The position numbers and the translations under genes are program-made. Positions 7,085 through 13,886 of a DNA stretch of 13,989 bases are shown here, piece by piece. This DNA is from Pavlovales sp. CCMP2436 (Eukaryota; Haptophyta; Pavlovophyceae; Pavlovales). The stretch is taken from NCBI GenBank assembly GCA_026770615.1, contig MU631469.1, positions 48,892 to 62,880 of the forward strand. Reading direction: 5' to 3'. Below the pieces are notes generated by a model that did not search any database, was not told the DNA's origin, and worked only from the letters and a program-made list of their open reading frames with translations. Positions within the stretch are counted from its first letter, which is position 1, and every line of letters begins with the position of its first letter.

Positions 7085-8396
7085 ATGGCGAGGCTGGGCG
7101 AGAGCAAGGCGGTCCTGACGGCGCTCAGCCTGGCGGCGCTGCTCTTCGTTGGCCTCCACGTCTCGCCTCGGCACCCAATCAACGCGCGCGTGCGCTCGTT
7201 CAGGCTGCAAAAGCACCTTCTCCTGCCCGCGCGCGCGCACGCAGTGCCGCCAGCAGCGGCCTTGCCCGACAGCGCCGTGCCTACCGCCACGAGTCAGCCC
7301 TCAGGCCTGTGCAGCAACGCCTCAACCTACCTGGCGAACACAGAGTTCTGGGGGGGCGTGGTCTCGTGGGGCGACCAGAACATCGTGGGCAGCGCCGAGG
7401 AGTGCTGCCGCAGCTGCGCAGAGTATCAGCCGACCATCGAGATGCAGGCGGGAAGGCCCTGCACTACCTTTATCTACAACCCCGAAACGAAATCGTGCTG
7501 GCTCAAAAACACGCGGGAAGAGCACCTCTCGAAGCCGGGCAGGGGGCCAAACGTGCCCTGGACAAGCGGTGTCAACACCGGTCCGTACCGGGCCTGCGAG
7601 GACTGCACGATCCCTTCGCAGTTCTACGGCTGCATCGGAAAAGCGACATGCAACACAACGCGCCACTGCGGCTCGCCGGCTATCGATGGATACGCAAACG
7701 TGGTTCCGTCGTGCCTCGACAATTCGACAGAGGCACAGGTGTACCTCTCGTTGCTGAGGGAGGGGGTGCGGCTAGAGGCACACGCGGAGGAGGGTGCAGA
7801 CTTCGACGGGCTCGGCGTGAGGTGGGGCATCGGACACAAAAAGGTATAACATAGACGCTTCACCGATGAGGTGCTTGCCCGCGCGCGGGCTTTTTTTTCT
7901 TTTTTTTAAAGGATATATACATATATATACATTAACATACATTATTACCATTACTATTATAATACTAAGGCAAACTGGTCAGAGTGCGAAGCTGCGTGTA
8001 TCGCGCACAAGCCGACGCCGGCAGGGGGTCCCTTCTCCAAGCTGCCGTGCAACGTATGGACCTGGTGCGGCAGAGAGAGGTGCTGGGAGCCAGACGCGCA
8101 CTCGCACAGCTTTGGCGATTGCTGGTGCGTCCCGCACGGACCTCTCGCCCCGCCCAAATTAACTCGGAACGCATGCTCAACCCTACTCCCCCCCCCTTCC
8201 CGGAGCGTGTCGCAGGCTCAAGTTCACCGAGCAGCCTGAGTCGCCGGAGGTCAACATGCGGATACCCATGTCAAAACCCTATATGCGCCGGCATGCCAGA
8301 GATATTGAGAGTGGCGTCCCGTGGGTCTCAGGCGTGCTCCTGGCGCCAGGCAAGACCCTCACCAACGGTACTTGGGGACCAAGGGCTTTCTGGTAA
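7085..8396 (+). CDS. Signal-anchored protein with two PAN/Apple-like Cys-rich modules
   Basis: Exons 7085-7843, 7970-8124 and 8216-8396 join in frame to 364 residues. Residues 7-26 are hydrophobic (LTALSLAALLFVGLHV), a signal peptide or type II anchor, so the rest should be lumenal or extracellular. Module 1 (about 76-161) has Cys 76, 107, 108, 111, 126 and 138 and ends KSCWLKN. Module 2 crosses the introns: WSECEAAC, PCNVWTWC, RCWEPDAHSHSFGDCW and, after splicing TG to G, CWLK again. Each module is followed by a similar VPW(T/V)SGV phrase, which supports the exon model. Such domains usually bind protein or carbohydrate; the ligand is unknown. Sequons NAS, NTT, NST and NGT are present. The stop TAA at 8394 overlaps a donor-like GTAAGA, so a further exon is possible. 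The start is the first ATG before the hydrophobic segment. Confidence 0.78.
7844..7969 (+). other. PAN-gene intron 1
   Basis: The donor AAAAAG|GTATAAC and acceptor ATACTAAG|GCAAAC are in phase 0. The interior holds the palindrome GCCCGCGCGCGGGC (7877-7890) directly followed by eight T and then a second T run, then an AT-rich part. Confidence 0.8.
8125..8215 (+). other. PAN-gene intron 2
   Basis: The donor TGCTG|GTGCGTCC and acceptor GTCGCAG|GCTCAAG rebuild the Trp of CWLK. The pyrimidine tract is a run of C (8188-8196). Confidence 0.8.
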
Positions 8397-9043
8397 GACA
8401 TCGTCAGGCCCTACTCGCCATTGGGAAGACATCGTCAGGACCTGCCCGCCCCGGCCCGCCGTTGCTAACGTCGCCCCTGTCCGCCCGGCAATGATGGTCT
8501 TTAAAGCCCAGAGGTATCTATATAACAAATTAATAATCTTAATTATATGAAGTATGATTATATAGAAAATCTAAATTCTCTACCGTTTCGTATGATATCT
8601 ACTTAATTCATGATAACGCTTAGGTCTTTATGTTATAGTCAGTTGATTAATCATACGACGCATATATATATATATATATATATATGGTGGCAACTCAAAA
8701 TCTGCAAGGAATCAATATTTATATATTACTAATAGGGATTAAAGCTGGCGTCTGACTGTCCTTCGGAAAGGAATCAACATATATACATAGGCGCCGGCGT
8801 AGCGCGTAAGAGCCTGCGTCGGAGCGCTTAGCCTTAGATCAGCTTGACTTGAACGTGAAACACCGCCAGCCAGAACCCCCAGGCCCAGAGTTCATTAATA
8901 TATATTGGCGCCTTGCCAGTGTGACTCTCAGGATTTCGGGATAACATCTAGGACTAGCTGGTGAAGGAAATGTCCTCAGGCCTCATGTTGTGCGGTCTTC
9001 GCCAGCGCAGACTTGTTTTATCAGTTGGAGCCCTCAAGATCAC
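8397..9043. other. Gap: AT-rich spacer between convergent genes
   Basis: It contains a 31-bp-period duplication right after the stop (AAGACATCGTCAGG at 8395 and 8426), an AT dinucleotide tract (8662-8685), and a relic of the 183-bp element at 8720-8759. It should include the 3' UTRs of both flanking genes. No ORF of interest is seen. Confidence 0.7.
8720..8759 (-). mobile_element. Relic of the 183-bp element
   Basis: These 40 bp match 13887-13926 at 38 positions, including TAGGGATT and AAGCTGGCGTCTGACTGT, then similarity stops. Near-copies of AAGGAATCAA lie on both sides (8707 and 8769), which may be a target duplication around a truncated insert. Confidence 0.55.
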
Positions 9044-10645
9044 TCATGAGCTGCGCCGTGTGAGCGCGCGCGCGCTCGAGCCGATCTCGAGCCCGCCATT
9101 GCTGCCGCCACGCGCTGCCGCAAGGGCGAGAGCGCCCACGGCGAGCAGCGTCGTCCCCCGTCCGCCCCAGCCCGCGCTGCGCGGCTGCCGCGCGCGCCCG
9201 CCGCGCCTGAACGCGACGAGTGCGGCGGCGATGGCGAGCGCCGTGAGCAGCCGCGCGACGACCTTGCGTGCGCGCGCGGAGGTGGCACGCGCGCGCAGCA
9301 GTTGCAGCTTCCAGCTCGCGTGCCGGCCGAGGCGGTTGCCCACGACGCGCAGCAGCAGGGCGGAGATCGCCGTCGAGTTCACGAGCAGGCCGCCCCCTCC
9401 GGGCCTGCTTGGGCGCGCGTGCAACCAGCGGTCGGCGGGCGTGCCGCCCTCCGCAAGCGCCGCCAGGGTGCCCGCAGCGTGCGGATGGCCGTCGCTGCTG
9501 CGCTCAGAGGAGCTCGAGCTCGCGCACTCGCCGGACGCGGGCGCGTCCGGGAGAGAGAGATGAGAGCCCGGGAGGGCTGGCCCGCTCGCCGCCGCCCGCC
9601 GGCCCTCCGGGCTGTGCGGCTCCGGCGCAAGCGCGGCACGAGCCGGCCGGCCCTCGGCGCAATCGTGCGCGCCCGCGCTAGGTGCACCATCTACCTCCGG
9701 GGTCGCCGGCGTCGGCGGTGGAGCGGCGCTGGCCGGCGTGGCGCGCGGCAGGCCGAGGATGCGGCGCGAAGCAGCGCCGATGGCGGCGCGCGCGCGCGCA
9801 GCGGGGTCGGCCGTGAGCGCGTCGAGGAGCGCGGGTGGTAGCTGCGCGAAGAGCGGCCGGTGCAGCCAGCGGTGCAGCGACCGGGGAAGCGCGCCAGCGT
9901 GCAGCGCGTCGTCAATCTCCGCGCGCGAGAGGCCGATGAAGACCGCACCCCACCAGAGCTCGAGCAGCGCCCACGACTCGCAGGCCTGCTCGCTTGACCA
10001 CTCGAGCACCGCCAGCGGATCAACGGTGCACGCGGCCGCTAGCCAGGGCCGCGGAAGCCACGCGAGCAGCCCACCCGGCTGCGGCCGCGCGAGCAGCATG
10101 GCCGCCCACGCCGCGGCCTGCAGCTCGACGCAGCCGAGCAGCCCGCAGCCGGCGGCGAGCAGCGGGACGGGCAGGTGCAGCGCGAGCACGAGCGCGCACA
10201 CGCACCCGCACGCGCCGCTCGCGAGGCGCAGCGCGCGTAGCGGCGCGGCGGCGCTGCGCGGCGTCGCACACGAGCGGTCCGCCGCCACGCCGCCGATCGT
10301 GAGCGAGGCGACGAGTGCGAGCGGGTGGCGAAGCGCAGCCACGGCGAGGGCGAGGTGAAGCAGCGCCGAGCCGAACGCAGAGAGCCGCCCCGCCGCGTGC
10401 AGCCAGACTAGCGCCGCGCCCGCGCCGTACGCGAGCGCTGCAGTAGCGAGCAACGCCCACAGCGCGCGGCCGAGCGCGTGCGTGTTCCCCGCCTCGTCTA
10501 TCGCGTCGCGGATCTCGGGCGTACAGAAGGGGTTCTTCGCGGCGTGCAGCAGCTCCATGTCATGGTCCCGGGGCGCGGGTGGGAGCGGGAAGAGGGTGGT
10601 CCCCGCCGCTAGGCCCGACGCGCGCGGGCCGTCGTCCCTGGCCAT
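9044..10645 (-). CDS. Multi-pass membrane protein of unknown function
   Basis: This is one uninterrupted frame of 533 codons with very high GC at third positions and Ala-, Leu- and Arg-rich composition. I do not recognise a family. After a short hydrophilic N-terminus with MELLHAAKNPFCTPEIRDAI (30-49), hydrophobic segments lie at about 59-82, 93-119, 138-158, 160-188 and 222-240. A hydrophilic, Pro/Ala/Ser-rich region (about 300-440, with a run of Ser) follows, then segments near 470-488 and 503-518. The longest start is used; Met30 is an alternative, since conserved-looking sequence begins there. Opposite-strand frames over the same DNA are long too, because few stops occur at this GC content, but only this strand gives coherent membrane helices. 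It is intron-free, unlike its neighbours. It is convergent with the PAN gene and divergent from the exonuclease. Confidence 0.6.
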   Translation of the reverse strand: MARDDGPRASGLAAGTTLFPLPPAPRDHDMELLHAAKNPFCTPEIRDAIDEAGNTHALGRALWALLATAALAYGAGAALVWLHAAGRLSAFGSALLHLALAVAALRHPLALVASLTIGGVAADRSCATPRSAAAPLRALRLASGACGCVCALVLALHLPVPLLAAGCGLLGCVELQAAAWAAMLLARPQPGGLLAWLPRPWLAAACTVDPLAVLEWSSEQACESWALLELWWGAVFIGLSRAEIDDALHAGALPRSLHRWLHRPLFAQLPPALLDALTADPAARARAAIGAASRRILGLPRATPASAAPPPTPATPEVDGAPSAGAHDCAEGRPARAALAPEPHSPEGRRAAASGPALPGSHLSLPDAPASGECASSSSSERSSDGHPHAAGTLAALAEGGTPADRWLHARPSRPGGGGLLVNSTAISALLLRVVGNRLGRHASWKLQLLRARATSARARKVVARLLTALAIAAALVAFRRGGRARQPRSAGWGGRGTTLLAVGALALAAARGGSNGGLEIGSSARALTRRSS

Positions 10646-10848
10646 TGAGCCCGCAACTGAACTCGAGCTTGAGGGGGCCCACAGAAGGAAGTAGACGGAC
10701 GGATTTCGATTAGACTACCGAGCAGTTTCGCGTCGAGTTCGCAAAAGAAGTCAGGGGGTGTGTATTTCCAGGGAATATATTCCGACTCTGGCCCTGACAA
10801 GTCCTCCTTCAAAATGCTATATTTCTATATAATTTTTTACGATGACAG
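10646..10848. promoter_or_regulatory. Divergent intergenic region between the membrane-protein and exonuclease genes
   Basis: About 200 bp separate the membrane-protein start from the first recognisable exonuclease exon. The sequence TCGCAAAAGAAGTCA at 10739-10753 recurs exactly at 10884-10898 inside that exon. Promoter function is inferred from the layout only; part of this stretch could be an unrecognised 5' exon or intron. Confidence 0.3.
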
Positions 10849-12329
10849 CACGCTCGTCAATCCGGGCGTGAAGCATCTCCGCATCGCAAAAGAAGTCAAG
10901 AATCTCAACGGCCTCAGCAGCGCAGACGTCACAGGTACGGATTTGAATAAACCCCCCAATTCCCCCTCTCCTCCCCCCTCCCCTACTCACACACACACGC
11001 ACACGTAAATAGCAAAAAAAAAAAAAAAAAGGAAAGAAGGAAAGAAGGAAAGGAAAAGAAAGAAGCTTCGGGCCTCTCCAGTGCAGACATCACAGGTGCA
11101 AATGGCTACTTTAGTCCTAAGTATAATCTTACTTTGGAAAAAAAATTCCCCCACTTGTCGACAACAAATAGGAATTATCTTGTGTAAGACTACTAAATCC
11201 TGACCGGATTAACTGATCCAGACCCAGCGGCCAAAGCTGCGCAAAAGCAAAAATTAAAAACCCAACGGCAGCACCCTAGTGAATACTCACAGGCTTGAGC
11301 AGTGCAGACCTGACTTGACAAAAAAAAAATTACTTGCAGACCTGACAGGTCAAATTATTTTATATTTCACCTGCCATCCTGTTGCCATTCCTGCCTGCCA
11401 AGAACCACGTTTTTAAAATGAAGTAAACATTTTCTTTTTCTTTTTCATTCATCTGCCGTCCTGCTGCCATCCCCACCCGGTAAGCACCATGTCTTTCAAG
11501 ATAATCAATAATTATTATTAATTTATGCTTTCACTTGCCACTATATATGTTTGGTCACTGCCCAATAAGAACCACGTCTTTTAAAAAGAAATTAACTTGC
11601 CAATGGGCCTCACCAATCCAAATGTTGAAGGGGAGCCGTAAAACTCCCCTCTCCCCCCCTCCCCTCTCCCCTACCCTTCCCCCCCTTGTGACCCTGTTCG
11701 ATTCTGTTTTATTAGTGGCCGACGATCATCCACCCCCCCCTGCCCCATCCACACACACACCACACACAGCGACGGACGTGCCAAGCTTCGGCGCCGCACT
11801 GGATTTGCTCGTTGAGTTTGCGGGGGGAGAGGCTCATTTTTAAACAAGACAATAACTAACCCCCTCTCCCCCCTCCCTTAACTTTGAATCCCAATTGAAT
11901 GATACAGGGGAGCACGTGCCAAGCTTTGGCGCCGCGCTCGACTTGCTCGTGGAGTTTGTGGAGGAAGAGGCCGTGATGTGCGCTTATTCAAGAGTAGCCT
12001 CTTTTTAAGCTTCTTTATTTTTGAAAAAGAGGCTTTTTAAATTTCTTTTTAGGCTTGTACAGCATTCCCTTGACGCAATTCCTCCATCTCATCTATAGGT
12101 GTGCCCAAAACTGCCATGGATTCGAATCGCGACGGACATATCCTTATCGCCCACCCCAACTTCACCACCCCCCACCCCCCCCCCCCCCACCAACTCCCAC
12201 CCACCCCCCCTTCCCCCCCCCTCAACCCCTAAATATTCCCAGGTGTGCCCATAACTGCCACGGATTCGATCTCCCTTTCCTCGTCGCCGAAGCTTCGCGC
12301 ATCGGGCGCTCGCTGCCGCCTGGTTGGAG
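10849..12329 (+). CDS. DEDDh-type 3'-5' exonuclease domain, partial, in small exons
   Basis: Exons 10849-10934, 11908-11977 and 12243-12329 splice in phase to about 80 residues: TLVNPGVKHL, LNGLSSADVTG, EHVPSFGAALDLLVEFVEEE, AVMCAHNCHGFDLPFLVAEA, SRIGRSLPPGW. The order 'TLVNP ... L-GL ... V ... PSF ... EFV ... AHN--GFD-PFL--E' is that of the middle of DnaQ/TREX-like exonucleases, where the AHN...FD stretch is motif II with its catalytic Asp. Such enzymes remove 3' nucleotides from DNA or RNA. Motif I (D-x-E) should lie upstream, but I find none before 10849, and motif III is not identified. The gene is therefore incomplete in my model, or a pseudogene. Exon pieces are duplicated repeatedly, with alternatives at 11770, 12099 and 12942. 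Start and end are unknown. Confidence 0.55.
10935..11907 (+). other. Exonuclease intron region with stacked copies of an exon end
   Basis: After the donor ACAG|GTACGG, the exon end GGCCT-AGC-GCAGAC-T-ACAG recurs at 11071-11097, 11292-11317 and 11334-11350. A second exon candidate lies at 11770-11833. Three relatives of AAGAACCACGTCTTTTAAAA lie at about 11399, 11480 and 11566, roughly 80-86 bp apart. C-rich pyrimidine runs lie at 10956-10984, 11646-11691 and 11860-11878. Confidence 0.6.
11770..11833 (+). CDS. Duplicate, possibly mutually exclusive exon of the exonuclease
   Basis: Positions 11776-11833 align without gaps to 11914-11971. The frame reads TDVPSFGAALDLLVEFAGGE here and EHVPSFGAALDLLVEFVEEE in the other copy. 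Five of eight differences within the aligned coding part are synonymous. The acceptor CACACAG precedes it in the same phase. No good GT donor follows at the matching point, and the frame ends in TAA soon after, so it may be a dead copy. Confidence 0.45.
11908..11977 (+). CDS. Exonuclease exon with VPSFGAALDLLVEF (preferred copy)
   Basis: The acceptor GATACAG precedes it, and the donor AT|GTGCGC follows. Joining AT to the G of the next exon gives AVMCAHN in frame, the expected lead-in to motif II. Confidence 0.6.
12099..12128 (+). repeat. Copy of the motif-II exon start inside an intron
   Basis: GTGTGCCCAAAACTGCCATG and the bases after it repeat the start of the exon at 12243 with two substitutions and one extra base over about 30 bp. 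It follows an acceptor-like CTATAG. It reads CAQNCHGFE in place of CAHNCHGFD, so the catalytic Asp position is Glu here. Confidence 0.7.
12243..12329 (+). CDS. Exonuclease motif-II exon
   Basis: The acceptor TTCCCAG precedes it. The frame reads CAHNCHGFDLPFLVAEASRI and then GRSLPPGW, and the donor GGAG|GTTCGA follows. It carries the AHN...FD motif. Confidence 0.65.
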
Positions 12330-12941
12330 GTTCGACTTAGAACAATAACTGAAACTAACCCCCACAACATTATTGTTGGTATTAGCCGGTCGCTCCGTCT
12401 CTCCTCTAGTCCTTGCGGCGCTAGAGGGTGCCCGTCGTCTCGACGGGCGGCAGGATCAAATACAGCAAGTTAGAGCTTCACGAGCGATCAGTGCAAAGCG
12501 ATCAGCGGCGGACGGCAAACTGAGCGATCACTGAGTGGCAACACAATTTAAAGTGAGCCAGAGTTGTGGCCAGTAAATGTGTGCGGTGCTGTGTGCTGCG
12601 GGCAGGCATGTAGGCAGTAAGGCTTGGGTATAATGCTCTCAAACCAGCAGATCATCTCCCTAAACGCCCTTGCCCGGGCACACTACCGGAGATCCATCGG
12701 CACGCGCGGTGGCGCCCAAGCCAGCGCAGCCGACTAAGGCACGCAGCAGGCAATGGGCGACGCAGCGCTCAGACCAGCAAAACATTCAGAACAGTCAGAC
12801 GCCAGCTTGAATCCCTATCAGTCAGTATAATGCTCTCATAGCCACTGGCCAGTAGCTATAAGAGCCTATACAAGAGCCATACCTCCAACAATTATGATCC
12901 ACACGGATAACAACATCATCCTCCAAGCAGCAAAAAAAAAT
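12330..12941 (+). other. Intron or intergenic DNA carrying a mobile element
   Basis: No coding signal is seen. It includes repeated GAGCGATCA-type motifs at 12480-12535, the 183-bp element, and A-rich sequence before a second copy of an exon end. Confidence 0.5.
12642..12824 (+). mobile_element. 183-bp interspersed element with a 14-bp target duplication
   Basis: GTATAATGCTCTCA occurs at 12628-12641 and 12825-12838, exactly bounding the element. Its last 95 bp (12728-12822) are a perfect inverted match to 13895-13989, and that homology ends two bases inside the duplication-defined border. It has no terminal inverted repeats and no coding capacity, so a SINE-like retroposon is more likely than a DNA transposon. 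Orientation is undetermined. Confidence 0.7.
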
Positions 12942-12981
12942 GAAGCATCGCGCCTCGGGCGCTCGCTGCCGTTGGCTGGAG
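12942..12981 (+). repeat. Second copy of the EASRIGRSLP exon end
   Basis: It matches 12289-12329 with a few substitutions and one gap, reads GAAGCATCGCGCCTCGGGCG onward, and ends in the donor-like GGAG|GTAAAA. A weaker third copy lies at 13047-13072 (GGGCGCTCACTGCC). Confidence 0.65.
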
Positions 12982-13423
12982 GTAAAACAAAAGCACTACC
13001 TAGATGGGAATTCCTCAAATAATACCAGATATATATAATGTATATGGTCCGCGGGTTGGGCGCTCACTGCCTATTTTTTATTGGTTCTTTTTAATATGGA
13101 CAGGTGGTACCAAAATATATACATCTAAGAATATGCTCACCTATCGTGGACTGGGTATCGGGTTTATTAAAAATCGGCGTAACACCTGCAAGTGCTGGCC
13201 TCCGTGCGCGAGCTACGCCAACATGCGGTCGTCGCGGTGTCGGCGGTAGCGCTGCTACATTCCAATTCCATGTTCATCCCGCGCCCCCAGCTCAGTGTGC
13301 AGCGTCGCAAGCAGTGCTCCGATTTTTAAAATAATTCATTAGTTTCAAGTTCGCCGGATCGCGGCGGCGCGATGCGACGACGAGCAAGGTTCGTGGCGGA
13401 GAGCCCGCGCTCGTCACTCGCAG

Positions 13424-13604
13424 CCACTGCCAATGGGCGAACAGGGCGGGCGCGCAGACCTCTACACCGTGCGGACGCCCCACCCCTCACCGCACCCGCC
13501 CCCTGTGCTGCCGATTGCCCCCCCCCCCACAGAAGCACGCGCTCACGCACGCTTCGGCCAAGGAGAAGGCCCCCGAAGCCGCTGCGACCAAGGCGAAGAA
13601 ATAA
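13424..13604 (+). CDS. Possible two terminal exons of a plus-strand gene
   Basis: Exon 13424-13468 (acceptor ACTCGCAG, donor TACACC|GTGCGG) joins in phase 0 to 13533-13604 (C-tract acceptor CCCCACAG), giving PLPMGEQGGRADLYT, then KHALTHASAKEKAP and a Lys/Ala-rich end before TAA at 13602. It may be the 3' end of the exonuclease gene. The HALTHA phrase loosely recalls motif III but lacks its Asp, so I do not claim that. The 64-bp intron is short. Confidence 0.35.
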
Positions 13605-13611
13605 ACTGATT

Positions 13612-13633
13612 AATGGAAATGTACATTTCCATT
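13612..13633. other. 22-bp perfect palindrome after the stop codon
   Basis: The sequence centres on AATGTACATT and its two 11-bp arms are exactly complementary. It begins seven bases after the TAA at 13602-13604, so a transcript would form a 3'-UTR stem. Function is unknown. Confidence 0.8.
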
Positions 13634-13652
13634 TTGTAACGACTTTAGTTTG

Positions 13653-13686
<34 letters not shown>
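13653..13686 (+). repeat. TAGT tetranucleotide microsatellite
   Basis: About eight and a half perfect TAGT units lie 20 bp beyond the palindrome. Confidence 0.95.
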
Positions 13687-13865
13687 ATTTCTTGAATGCA
13701 ATTAATGGCCGCGACGCCCACTGGTTTGAGGCAACCAGTGTCCTTCCCAGCCTCATCGTACCAGCCCCATAAACGTGCACCCAGCACTTTGATATCTCGA
13801 CAATGGAGAGAACTTGCAAGAGCTGGTAGTTGCGGCCGCCTGTCAGCCGCGCGACGGCGACCCAA
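13680..13865 (-). CDS. Weak ORF, hypothetical
   Basis: This is a 61-codon minus frame with the phrases RDIKVLGARLWGWYDEAG and GVAAINCIQEIN. The plus strand has a similar-length frame over the same bases. No family is recognised, and coding status is doubtful. Confidence 0.2.
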
Positions 13866-13886
13866 TCTGCAAGCGCGTGCGTGAGG

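Noticed and set aside
9040..10694. Long plus- and minus-strand frames overlapping the membrane-protein gene
   Set aside because: At this GC content stop codons are rare in every frame. Only the 533-codon minus frame gives ordered hydrophobic segments; the others are Arg/Ala/Ser-rich.
10760..10848. Plus ORF beginning MYFQGIYSDS as the 5' end of the exonuclease
   Set aside because: It lacks the D-x-E motif expected there, its segment before 10849 is low complexity, and a good acceptor (GATGACAG) interrupts it.
13372..13659. 95-codon plus ORF in the right part
   Set aside because: It is Arg/Pro-rich and ends in low complexity. The other frame with splice sites gives a more protein-like product and a clean stop.
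13653..13686. TAGT repeat as a telomere
   Set aside because: It is a four-base unit, short, internal and not at the edge; telomere repeats of algae are usually longer units in long arrays.
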